A DNA stretch of 64,000 bases. Origin: Algicoccus sp048820935. GTDB lineage: Bacteria; Pseudomonadota; Gammaproteobacteria; Burkholderiales; Burkholderiaceae_B. The translations under genes were made by a program, and so were the position numbers. The stretch is from contig NZ_JBMERD010000002.1 of the NCBI RefSeq assembly GCF_048820935.1, positions 186,001 through 250,000 on the forward strand, given 5' to 3'. The notes under the pieces are model-generated. The model had not been told where the DNA came from, made no database searches, and was given only the letters and a program-made list of their open reading frames with translations. This document shows positions 1 to 7,614 of the stretch, one piece after another (position 1 is the first letter of the stretch; every line of letters begins with the position of its first letter).

Positions 1-174
1 CATTGGCTTGCCACACATCATGAATTCGGGATCGACAAACATGAACGTGGTGTCAATGTTGATCAGCGCTGCTTTGCGCCCAAAACCAACCCGTGCTCCA
101 AATCCTGCTTTTTTATACGTTTCGAGTTCGGTGTCGCCAATGTAACTACGCCATTTTTCCAGTTTGGTACTCAT
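1..174 (-). CDS. Isochorismatase-like cysteine hydrolase, N-terminal part
   Basis: The reading frame begins with ATG at 174 and runs off the left edge, leaving 58 residues. After a helical lead-in of about 30 residues comes a GFG-x-KAALINID segment, which matches the first strand and catalytic Asp of the isochorismatase/N-carbamoylsarcosine amidase/maleamate amidohydrolase superfamily. Family members hydrolyse amides or vinyl ethers with an Asp-Lys-Cys triad; only the Asp region is visible here. An AGGAG-like sequence (the complement of tctcct at 179-184) precedes the start. It lies downstream of a Bug receptor in the same direction, so it may be the last gene of the cluster. The substrate cannot be read from this fragment. 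Confidence 0.7.
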   Translation of the reverse strand, partial: MSTKLEKWRSYIGDTELETYKKAGFGARVGFGRKAALINIDTTFMFVDPEFMMCGKPM

Positions 175-203
175 AGTTTTCTCCTGTGTTCTTGTGCCAT
201 AAC

Positions 204-252
204 AGATCAGCCGTCTGGTGGCGCATGGTGTATACGCTCAGACGGCTGATCT
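204..252. repeat. 14-bp inverted repeat between receptor and hydrolase genes
   Basis: Arms at 204-217 and 239-252 are perfect reverse complements (agatcagccgtctg and its complement) around a 21-nt loop. The hairpin lies between the Bug receptor stop (343) and the hydrolase start (174). No clear T run follows on either strand, so it may be a weak terminator, an mRNA-stabilising hairpin or an operator. What is seen is only the symmetry. Confidence 0.5.
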
Positions 253-342
253 TAGGTAAGAAATTGTTCTAATAAAATCATCGACCTATCGGTTCAGGTG
301 ACTATTTCAATCAACATGAACAATCCAGACTGTTACTCTGAA

Positions 343-1341
343 TTAGTTGATGCGAACATTCGCTGCATCGGCGACTTCTTTCCAAGTGGATAATTGTTTT
401 TCCAGAAATGCGCGGAATTCCTCAGGCGATTCACCGCCGACCGTGGCTGCACGTGATTCAAACTGTTCAACAATTTCAGGATCTTTCAGCGCGATGATTG
501 CCGCTTCGGTGATTTTGTCCATAATGGGTTGTGGAGTACCTTTTGGCACCATCAAGCCATTCCATGAAGCAACTTGGAAATCCTGAATGCCAGCTTCTTG
601 CATAGTGGGCACATCGGGCAAGTCTTTGAGACGCTCAGCGGATGCAACGGCTAAAGGACGTACCATGCCAGCTTTGATTTGTGGCAATGCGGCTGTCGCT
701 GTTTTAAATCCACCCATCACAACACCTGCCAATACGTCGTTCATGGCGGGTCCTGCGCCCTTGTATGGGACGTGCAAATATTCAACGCCTGTACGCAGTT
801 TGAAGAGTTCAGCTGCGAGGTGTGGTGAACCGCCTGCACCGGATGACGCCAATGTCAATTCACCTGGGTGCGCTTTAGCCCACTCAACGAGCTCTGCGAC
901 CGTTTTGGCAGGAAAGTCATTGTTGACGACCAAAATACTGGGTGAGGTCATCGTTTGCGTGATGGGCTCAAAGTCTTTCAGGGTGTCATAGGTCAGATTG
1001 CTGTAGACCGCGGGGTTAATCGCTTGTGCGATCGTTGCCATGAAAAGCGTGTAGCCATCTGGCTTGGCTCTGGCCGCTTCGGATGCTGCAATGTTGGAGC
1101 CACCGCCTGGTTTGTTGTCGATCACGATGGGTTGACCAAGGTGTTTTTCCATTTTGGCTCCCACCAAACGGGCAACAATGTCAGTTGCACCACTAGGTGG
1201 ATATCCGACGATCATGTGGATAGGTTTTGCTGGGTAATTGTCGGCTTGAGCGACAGCACTCAGTGGTGTGAGTGCAAAAGTCATTGTGACTGCACTAGCT
1301 GCAATACCTAAAACGCTGCTTTTGGTGAGAGTTTTTCTCAT
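343..1341 (-). CDS. Bug family periplasmic solute receptor (TTT family)
   Basis: A secreted receptor of 332 residues. A signal peptide (basic start, hydrophobic stretch, likely cleavage after AQA at about residue 33) is followed by the family hallmark PAKPIHMIVGYPPSGATD, then by NKPGGG and the later ASSGAGGSPHLAAELF and HVPYKGAGPAMND segments. Bug proteins bind small carboxylates or related organic acids for tripartite tricarboxylate transporters; no membrane subunits are encoded nearby, which is usual for the many orphan Bug proteins of Alcaligenaceae. The start was placed at the second Met because a GGAG lies 8 nt upstream and the signal peptide then begins properly. It follows the LigJ-type gene in the same direction after 253 bp. 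The ligand is unknown but probably feeds the upstream enzymes. Confidence 0.93.
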   Translation of the reverse strand: MRKTLTKSSVLGIAASAVTMTFALTPLSAVAQADNYPAKPIHMIVGYPPSGATDIVARLVGAKMEKHLGQPIVIDNKPGGGSNIAASEAARAKPDGYTLFMATIAQAINPAVYSNLTYDTLKDFEPITQTMTSPSILVVNNDFPAKTVAELVEWAKAHPGELTLASSGAGGSPHLAAELFKLRTGVEYLHVPYKGAGPAMNDVLAGVVMGGFKTATAALPQIKAGMVRPLAVASAERLKDLPDVPTMQEAGIQDFQVASWNGLMVPKGTPQPIMDKITEAAIIALKDPEIVEQFESRAATVGGESPEEFRAFLEKQLSTWKEVADAANVRIN

Positions 1342-1517
1342 AATAATTGCTCCAATTTTTAGAATAATATGGATGTTTTTCACATAAAGGGATCGCTCGT
1401 TAATGCTTGAGTTTTGTGTGCTCAGAACCTTCTATGTAGAGCATACCTTCCGTGATTTTTATCAGATTGTCCTGTGACGCAAGCGTATTTACATGGAGCA
1501 AATACTGCTGGTCGCAC

Positions 1518-1555
1518 GACCGATTCAGATTAAGTATTTGACGACTGACTGTCAA
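1518..1555 (-). promoter_or_regulatory. Possible sigma-70 promoter for the Bug receptor gene
   Basis: On the minus strand a perfect TTGACA (complement at 1550-1555) is followed after 17 bases by TAATCT, a poor -10 match. It lies in the 253-bp gap between the LigJ-type gene and the receptor gene, about 190 bases before the receptor start. It may give the receptor its own transcript. The weak -10 box keeps this tentative. Confidence 0.25.
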
Positions 1556-1594
1556 GTTGTTTTAAGACCTTTGTTGGTAAAAATTCCTTATGAA

Positions 1595-2656
1595 TCAATG
1601 ATGTTTGCCTTCAGCTACAGCATACTTTTCAAGGTGCGCACGTAAGCGCGGATAAACAGTTAAAGCATTGCCACCCATGATCTGTTGGCGGGTTTTTTCG
1701 TCTAAATGACTGACAGCGTCCAGATACCGCTTTGTGTCGTCGTAATCAAAGCCTGTTGTGGGATCGATCCCTTTGACGGCTCCAACGATTTCTGAAGCAA
1801 ACAAAATATTTTTTGCAGGAATGACATCCAGTAACAGATCAATGCCAGGCTGATGATAGACGCAGGTATCAAAGAAGACATTATTCATCAGCAATTCATC
1901 GAGCGGCGGACGGTTGAGATTTTGTGCCAGTCCTCTGTAACGTCCCCAGTGATAGGGGGCCGCGCCACCGCCGTGCGGGATGATGAGTCTGAGGTTGGGG
2001 AAGTCTTTAAACAGATCACCCTGAATCAATTGCATAAACGCAGTCGTGTCACCATTGATGTAGTGTGCACCGGTGGTATGAAAGTTTGGGTTGCATGAGC
2101 CACTGACATGAATCATGGCGGGCACATCCAGTTCAGCCATTTTTTCGTAAAGCGGATACCAACTCTTGTCGGTGATGGGCAAACCGCTCCAGTGACCGTC
2201 GGATGGATCGGGGTTGAGATTGCAACCCACAAAACCGAGCTCTTCGACACAGCGGGTCAATTCGTCAATGCAAGATGCTGGATCTACACCGGGTGATTGC
2301 GGTAGCTGACACACGCCGGCAATGCGTGTTGGAAAGAGCGAGACTGCCCGATAAATCATGTCGTTACATAAACGAGACCAGTCAGCACTGATTCGTGCAT
2401 CTCCATGGTGATGTGCCATGGCACTGGCGCGTGGTGAAAAGAGGGTGAAATCAACGCCACGTTTTTCTTGAATTTGAAGCTGATTGTTTTCCAAGCTTGC
2501 GCGGATCTCATCGTCCGTCACGTTAATTTCGGGCGGTAAGTATTCGCCGGTTTTTTGAAAGGTGTCTAACTGTTTTTGACGCCACTCGGTTAATTGTTGA
2601 GGTGCTGTCGTGTAGTGACCGTGACAATCGATGATCAGATTCTCAATAGATTGCAT
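1595..2656 (-). CDS. ligJ: 4-oxalomesaconate hydratase-like amidohydrolase (LigJ type)
   Basis: The 353-residue protein matches what I remember of Sphingobium LigJ almost segment by segment: IDCHGHYTTAP at the start, FSPRASAMA near 73-81, GFVGCNLNPDP near 141-151 and FFDTCVYHQPG near 261-271. LigJ hydrates 4-oxalomesaconate in protocatechuate 4,5-cleavage, using a metal held in an amidohydrolase fold. The expected ligands are present: His12, His14, His183, His228, and the Glu of SEIVG at 289. Start chosen at Met 2656, which puts the metal motif close to the N-terminus as in LigJ, with AAAGGG upstream. No other protocatechuate-cleavage genes are visible here, so the true substrate may be a related unsaturated oxo- or hydroxyacid. 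It lies 77 bp after the hydroxyacid dehydrogenase gene. Confidence 0.85.
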   Translation of the reverse strand: MQSIENLIIDCHGHYTTAPQQLTEWRQKQLDTFQKTGEYLPPEINVTDDEIRASLENNQLQIQEKRGVDFTLFSPRASAMAHHHGDARISADWSRLCNDMIYRAVSLFPTRIAGVCQLPQSPGVDPASCIDELTRCVEELGFVGCNLNPDPSDGHWSGLPITDKSWYPLYEKMAELDVPAMIHVSGSCNPNFHTTGAHYINGDTTAFMQLIQGDLFKDFPNLRLIIPHGGGAAPYHWGRYRGLAQNLNRPPLDELLMNNVFFDTCVYHQPGIDLLLDVIPAKNILFASEIVGAVKGIDPTTGFDYDDTKRYLDAVSHLDEKTRQQIMGGNALTVYPRLRAHLEKYAVAEGKHH

Positions 2657-2733
2657 TGGAAAATACCCTTTTTTTTCTGAATCGTTATACACATTGAAGC
2701 ATAACGATTCTTTGTTTAAACATGACAAACTTG

Positions 2734-3768
2734 TTACGCACCGTCTTTGAGGAGACGGGCTTGCGCGTGTTCGAGGACTTCTGGGTTAATGGCTCGGGGC
2801 GGTGTTTGACCACGGCAAATCGCAATGATCTGTTCGGCACCGATACGAGCAACATTTTCTCGCCCCTCATGCGTCACACCTGCCGTGTGGTAGCTTGAAA
2901 GCACGTTGGGCAATGACAATAACGGATGATCTAATGGTGGAGGCTCATGAACCCAAACGTCAAGTCCAGCACCACTTAAATGCTTGGAGTCCAAGGTATC
3001 GTAGAGTGCCGCTTCATCGTGGATACCACCCCGAGCGGTGGAGATGAAAATAGCACCTTGCTTCATCGCAGCAAAGGCTTGCGCATCAAATAGATTGACT
3101 GTCTCTTGAGTACGAGGGCAATGCACACTGATGATGTCGCTGCGATTGAGGAGTTCCTCAAAAGAAACGGATTGACCGCCACGACGTTCGATTTCTTGCG
3201 GATCAACGTAAGGGTCACTCACCAGAATGGTCATGCCCAGTGCTTGGGCAATTTGCGCTACTCGTGTACCGATATGTCCAATACCAATTAATCCGATGGT
3301 CTTGCCCTTAACTTCATTTCCCATCAGGGTTTCGCGAGGCAATGCGACACCACGATCATGGATACGCAGTACGTGATCGCACTCACTGATTCGGTGTGCA
3401 AGGGTTAGCATCATGCCAATAGTGTGTTCGGCCACTGAGTTGGCATTGCCACCTGCTTGGTTGACCACCAAAACCCCTGCACGCGTGCAGGCATCGACAT
3501 CCAGAATGTCATAACCAGCACCCATGCTAGAGAGAACTTTAAGGCGCGGCCACTTCGCAAGTAACTCTTCAGTGATATGCCATTGTTCTGGAGTTTCTGA
3601 GCGTGATGCACCCAAGTGATAAACATCGATGGTTTCGAGTAATGGTGCGGCTTCAGCTAAAGACAGGTTTGTGTCAAGGATGGACAAAGTCAGATTTGTC
3701 TCATTACGGATCATGTCATCAAAACACGGATCGATCCAGCGGTTTTGGCGAGCAACGTTAATGGTCAT
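2734..3768 (-). CDS. D-isomer-specific 2-hydroxyacid dehydrogenase, NAD(P)-dependent
   Basis: A cytosolic oxidoreductase of 344 residues interconverting a 2-hydroxyacid and a 2-oxoacid. The nucleotide-binding motif GIGHIG is at 162-167 with an acidic residue at Asp185 ending the following strand, which favours NAD over NADP. The catalytic trio is Arg246 (STARGG), Glu275 (VHEPP) and His294 (SYHTAG). The substrate domain contains GAGYDILD at 83-90 and SVAEHTIG at 111-118, as in 3-phosphoglycerate dehydrogenase and (S)-sulfolactate dehydrogenase relatives. There is no C-terminal ACT domain, so it is not a regulated SerA. It sits directly after a two-subunit 2-oxoacid decarboxylase, so the product of one could be the substrate of the other. 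Exact substrate unknown. Confidence 0.9.
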   Translation of the reverse strand: MTINVARQNRWIDPCFDDMIRNETNLTLSILDTNLSLAEAAPLLETIDVYHLGASRSETPEQWHITEELLAKWPRLKVLSSMGAGYDILDVDACTRAGVLVVNQAGGNANSVAEHTIGMMLTLAHRISECDHVLRIHDRGVALPRETLMGNEVKGKTIGLIGIGHIGTRVAQIAQALGMTILVSDPYVDPQEIERRGGQSVSFEELLNRSDIISVHCPRTQETVNLFDAQAFAAMKQGAIFISTARGGIHDEAALYDTLDSKHLSGAGLDVWVHEPPPLDHPLLSLPNVLSSYHTAGVTHEGRENVARIGAEQIIAICRGQTPPRAINPEVLEHAQARLLKDGA

Positions 3769-3835
3769 GGCGTGCTTCTTCGTTCGTAAAAGGTTGGTGA
3801 TAGTTGATGAACTGCTTCTGGCATGGATGAAATGA

Positions 3836-4447
3836 TTATCGTCCCCATTCGCCCTTTACGCCTAAACCCCGCATAAATCGGTCACGTATTTGTGGTGGAT
3901 CACGATCTGTCGCAACAGCCGGTTTTTCGTTGTCAGTGTGCGCTACGATGAACCAAGGGCCTGGTTCTGTTCGGGTGCGTGCAATGAGTGCCTCAAAATC
4001 CTGCTCATCTTTGGCCCAGAAAGCCTGTTGAATACCAAGCCCTCGGGCGACTTCGGCCAGATCAACTTGCGAGCTTGTGGCCGTGGGTTGGCCGCCTGTA
4101 ATTTGGTAGCAACCGTTGTCCCAGATGATCACGACTAGATTGGTGACGTTGGTCGATGCGATGGTACCCAAGGTACCTAGCTGCATCAAAATAGAGCCGT
4201 CGCCGTCAAGGGCGTAGACAATGCGATTGGGTTGCCCTAAAGCCACGCCAAGGCCAATGGCACTGGCTGAGCCCATGCTGCCGAGCATGTAAAAGTTTTT
4301 GGGACGATGTCCCGCACCCCACAGATCAAAATTGGTGTGGCCAATACCACCAATAATAATTTCTTCGTCGGTAATGGCGGCTTTCAAACGTCGCGTCAAA
4401 TCGGCGCGATTCATGATTTTTGCGTTTGCTTGATCGGTATTACTCAT
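3836..4447 (-). CDS. ThDP-dependent decarboxylase, beta (ThDP-binding) subunit, ComE-like
   Basis: The 203-residue protein has the C-terminal ThDP-binding domain only. The cofactor motif is GDGS at 82-85 with the paired Asn at 111, and GSMGSASAIGLGVAL at 56-70 is typical of the pyrophosphate-binding domain. Separate alpha and beta chains of this size are the arrangement of sulfopyruvate decarboxylase (ComD/ComE) and of phosphonopyruvate decarboxylase-like pairs. The start at 4447 was preferred over 4492 because AGGA lies 8 nt upstream; it leaves 34 bp after the alpha gene. The enzyme probably releases CO2 from a 3-substituted pyruvate to give an aldehyde, which the neighbouring aldehyde dehydrogenase could oxidise. 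The substrate is an inference from context. Confidence 0.85.
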   Translation of the reverse strand: MSNTDQANAKIMNRADLTRRLKAAITDEEIIIGGIGHTNFDLWGAGHRPKNFYMLGSMGSASAIGLGVALGQPNRIVYALDGDGSILMQLGTLGTIASTNVTNLVVIIWDNGCYQITGGQPTATSSQVDLAEVARGLGIQQAFWAKDEQDFEALIARTRTEPGPWFIVAHTDNEKPAVATDRDPPQIRDRFMRGLGVKGEWGR

Positions 4448-4481
4448 TCTAAATTCCTGATTTGGATGATCCATTGGGTTT

Positions 4482-5024
4482 TCAGCGGCCATACAATTTG
4501 GGCGAGATAATCAATGTGGCAGGCGCTTGTGTAGAAAACGCCTGACGGATGGTTCGGCTCGTGATGAATGACACGTCTTCAACGGTTTCAAGTGTATGGT
4601 TTTCGATATTCAAACAATCCAGAATCGGACGCAGTGTTCGGCAAACGATGACTTGACCCAGTTGGTGATCCCCTAAAGTGCCGCGTTCAGACACAAGCAT
4701 CAGGACGGGAATTTGAAATGGAATCGCCAAAGACGCTAAAACATTTGGCAATGTGGCGAATCCGCTGGTTTGCATTAAGGTGATGCCGCGCAGTCCTGCC
4801 ATCCATCCGCCCGCAATAATTGCAACCGCTTCTTCTTCACGGCTGGCGTTGATGACTGTGAAATAGTCGTCTTGATGGACGAGTCGAATCAGACGTGACA
4901 GAACGTTATCGGGCACGTAAGTGATTAAACGGACTTGTTGGTCTTTTAATGTGGCGATGAAATGCTCTTCCCAGCCCCAGTTTGTTTTGTCCGTCTCGTT
5001 ATCGATATTTGATTGGTTGGACAT
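4482..5024 (-). CDS. ThDP-dependent decarboxylase, alpha (PYR-domain) subunit, ComD-like
   Basis: A protein of 180 residues made of the N-terminal pyrimidine-binding domain of ThDP enzymes. The run SREEEAVAIIAGGWMAG at 61-77 supplies the Glu that activates the thiamine ring, and TLMQTSGFATLPNVLASL follows as in sulfopyruvate decarboxylase alpha chains. It must pair with the beta chain encoded just downstream. The first Met of the open frame (5120) would overlap the aldehyde dehydrogenase by 77 bp; Met 5024 with AGGAG upstream leaves a 19-bp gap and fits better. It acts in the cytosol on a 2-oxoacid that cannot be named from sequence alone. Confidence 0.83.
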   Translation of the reverse strand: MSNQSNIDNETDKTNWGWEEHFIATLKDQQVRLITYVPDNVLSRLIRLVHQDDYFTVINASREEEAVAIIAGGWMAGLRGITLMQTSGFATLPNVLASLAIPFQIPVLMLVSERGTLGDHQLGQVIVCRTLRPILDCLNIENHTLETVEDVSFITSRTIRQAFSTQAPATLIISPKLYGR

Positions 5025-5043
5025 GAAGTATGCCGCTCCTTGC

Positions 5044-6504
5044 TTAGTGTTTTGGATTGAACGTAATAAGTCTTTCTTCTGACATTTCGACTGCTGCATA
5101 GTCAGGGCCTTCTCGACCAAAGCCGCTCTCTTTCACGCCACCAAATGGCATGACATCGGCGCGGGCACTAGACGCTTCGTTAATGTGGATGCCACCGAAT
5201 CTGAGTTGTTGTGCCATTTTCAGAGCTTGATCAATATCTTGAGTAAAGACACCCGCTGATAAACCAAAAGGCGTATTGTTTGCGTTGATAATCACCTCAT
5301 CAATCGTGTCAAAAGCACGAATTGACAGCATGGGTGCAAACGCCTCCTGACACCACACGGCAGTTGTTTCTGGGACATCGGTCAGCACAGTGGGTGTAAA
5401 GACGGAGCCTTCTCGTGTGCCACCGCACTGTAGGATTGCACCGTTTTGAACGGCCTCTTTGACCCATTTTTCGCTACGTTCGGCGGCGTCACGACTAATG
5501 AGGGGGCCCACGTGCGTACTCGCAAGCTGGGGGTCACCAGCAATTAATGACTGGGCTGCTTGGATGAGTCGTTCCTGTACGGCGGCGACCACATCGCGCT
5601 GCACGTAGAGTCTTTGAACTGAAGTGCAAACCTGACCTGCTTTACGAAACCCAGCATTGACGATTTTGGGCAGTGCGTGATCTAGGTCGGCATCTGCACA
5701 CACAATCGTGCTTGCGATGCTGCCAAGTTCCATCTGTGTTTTTCGTAAACCCGCTGCTGCCTGAATGAGGCGTCCAACGCGTGTGCTACCGGTGAATGTG
5801 TAAAAACCAATGGCTGGGTTGTGCAATAGAGTCGCGCCGAGCGAGTCGTCAGATCCATGAACCACCGCTAAAAATTCAGGCGGCATCCCTGCCTCAAGGA
5901 GAATTTCTCCCAGGATGTTGGCCGTTAATGGTGTAAACGGTGAGGGCTTGAGAATGACGGCGTTGCCTGCGGCATATGCAGGTGCAACTTTATGTAATAC
6001 GACATTGAGCGGCGAGTTAAACGGTGTGATTGCGCACACAATGCCGATTGGGAATCGTTGTGTGAAGCCGATGCGACGGTGTGCACCCGGACTTGCTGCA
6101 AACGGCACCATCTCACCATGCAAACGCAGTGCGGTCTGTGCAGACAATTGCAATGTCACTTTGGCTCGATCGATTTCATTGTTTGCATCGACTGCGGTGA
6201 AACCAGCTTCTGCGATCAGAACCGTGACCAAGCGCTCACGATGGTTCTCCAGTAAAAGCGCCGCTTTGTTTAAGCAGTTCGATCGTGCTTGTGGGTCTGG
6301 AATCGAACCTGCGGCTGCTTTTTGCAAAATGGAAATGGCGCGATTGGCTGCATCACCATCGAGTTTGGCAACCTGAGCGATGGGTTGCGATGTGAATTTA
6401 TCCAGCACTTCAAATTGAGTGTGACCGGAAATCCACTGTCCATTGACCAGTGCGCCGGTCGGCACGTTGGACAAATCAGGTATAGCTCGATGTTGCCTGC
6501 TCAT
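5044..6504 (-). CDS. NAD(P)-dependent aldehyde dehydrogenase
   Basis: A full-length ALDH of 486 residues oxidising an aldehyde to the acid. The catalytic Cys293 is in GQVCTS, the general base Glu259 in MELGS (instead of the usual ELGGK), Asn163 in PFNSPLN and the cofactor-binding Lys186 in LKPSPFTP. GSTRVG at 239-244 is the Rossmann turn, and the C-terminal PFGGVKESGFGREG is present. It is the first gene of a run with a two-subunit decarboxylase, so the decarboxylation aldehyde is the obvious substrate; sulfoacetaldehyde, phosphonoacetaldehyde, succinic-semialdehyde and malonic-semialdehyde types are all possible. A LysR gene lies 125 bp upstream in the same direction. Confidence 0.9.
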   Translation of the reverse strand: MSRQHRAIPDLSNVPTGALVNGQWISGHTQFEVLDKFTSQPIAQVAKLDGDAANRAISILQKAAAGSIPDPQARSNCLNKAALLLENHRERLVTVLIAEAGFTAVDANNEIDRAKVTLQLSAQTALRLHGEMVPFAASPGAHRRIGFTQRFPIGIVCAITPFNSPLNVVLHKVAPAYAAGNAVILKPSPFTPLTANILGEILLEAGMPPEFLAVVHGSDDSLGATLLHNPAIGFYTFTGSTRVGRLIQAAAGLRKTQMELGSIASTIVCADADLDHALPKIVNAGFRKAGQVCTSVQRLYVQRDVVAAVQERLIQAAQSLIAGDPQLASTHVGPLISRDAAERSEKWVKEAVQNGAILQCGGTREGSVFTPTVLTDVPETTAVWCQEAFAPMLSIRAFDTIDEVIINANNTPFGLSAGVFTQDIDQALKMAQQLRFGGIHINEASSARADVMPFGGVKESGFGREGPDYAAVEMSEERLITFNPKH

Positions 6505-6629
6505 TGGGTCTCTCCACGTATAGTCTTGTTAAAAAGATTATCACGCGCAGATGGTCACAGGATTGCCCTGTTGGTATGTTGGCATTGCCGTGTAGGGAAC
6601 GGTCGAGTGTAATCGGAGTGAAGATTGTG

Positions 6630-7568
6630 TCAGATCTTCTTGTTGCTGGTTCTAGTTGCAAAAAATTCGAACAGCGCTCGACTGGTATCGCGTTGCGTCT
6701 CGGGGTCACGTACGCACAAATAAAACTGACGTTTGGCCCAGCTGTCTTCGAGCGCAATTTTGGTTAATCCAAATTGCTGGAGATAGGTGTTTGCAATGCC
6801 TTCGGGCATGATGCCAATCCCCAAACCTTCGCGAATCATTCGACAGCGTGCTTCGTAGTTAGAGACTTGGATTCTGACGTTTAGAGGACCTGTCAGACTG
6901 TGCCCCGCTAGTTGCATGAAGGATTCATAAGAATGTCTCGGGAAATACCCCAAAAAATCATATTTTCGGACATCATCGAGACGCACCGATTCACGCGCTT
7001 GTAACGGATGTCCATTGGGTACGACTAGCGTCACATTGTCTTGGTAGTAAGGTAAAGAGTAGACACCCGGTGCGGGTCCAGTTGCGTGATAGATTCCGAT
7101 GTCGAGGTTTTTTTCAACCACTAGACGCGGAATATCACCGCTGTACGCTTCCAATAAATCAATACGAACTTTATGAGATTGCTGAGACTGAAACAGCGCA
7201 ATGTCTTTGGGTAGAAATAAAATAATGGCAGAACGATTGGCCACTAACTGGATTTTAGATCGACCATCTGAAGCGTAATCTTCGGTGATACTCGTCAATG
7301 AATCCATTTGACGCAAAATTGACAGGGCGCGGTGGTACAAATCCAGACCGGCTGCTGTTGGTTCTACGCCGCGGTTATGACGTGTTAGAACTGTGATGCC
7401 CAGCGTACGTTCCAACTCAGCAATTCGCTTGCTGACGGCAGACGTGACAAGCCCTTCTCTGGCCGCCGCTTGGGCCAGACTGCGTCCTTCGACGGCTGCG
7501 ATAAACGTTCTTAACGTTGTTGGATCAATACTCAAAGTCTGAACCCCGATTCCTCGTGTAAGCCTCAC
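6630..7568 (-). CDS. LysR-type transcriptional regulator
   Basis: A DNA-binding regulator of 312 residues. The N-terminal winged helix-turn-helix covers about residues 14-75, with RSLAQAAAREGLVTSAVSKRI giving the recognition helix region and LTRHNRGVEPTAAG the wing. The effector domain follows, including the REGLGIGIMPEG segment near 246-257. It is not divergent from its likely target: it is encoded upstream of the aldehyde dehydrogenase on the same strand with a 125-bp gap, and downstream of the MmgE/PrpD gene. LysR proteins usually need a small-molecule inducer, here perhaps the acid bound by one of the Bug receptors. The first Met (7568) could be replaced by a downstream start, but no better site was seen. 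Confidence 0.9.
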   Translation of the reverse strand: MRLTRGIGVQTLSIDPTTLRTFIAAVEGRSLAQAAAREGLVTSAVSKRIAELERTLGITVLTRHNRGVEPTAAGLDLYHRALSILRQMDSLTSITEDYASDGRSKIQLVANRSAIILFLPKDIALFQSQQSHKVRIDLLEAYSGDIPRLVVEKNLDIGIYHATGPAPGVYSLPYYQDNVTLVVPNGHPLQARESVRLDDVRKYDFLGYFPRHSYESFMQLAGHSLTGPLNVRIQVSNYEARCRMIREGLGIGIMPEGIANTYLQQFGLTKIALEDSWAKRQFYLCVRDPETQRDTSRALFEFFATRTSNKKI

Positions 7569-7614
7569 ACATCATAGAGCAACTCGAGTCTACCGGGGTT
7601 AGTAACTGCCGTTA

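Noticed and set aside
5915..6376. A 153-residue open frame on the plus strand
   Set aside because: It is antisense to the aldehyde dehydrogenase coding region and has no recognisable domain.
1..6504. Assignment as a complete sulfolactate degradation operon
   Set aside because: The dehydrogenase, ComDE-like and ALDH genes would fit, but LigJ and the isochorismatase-like gene do not, and no sulfonate-specific transporter or lyase is visible.
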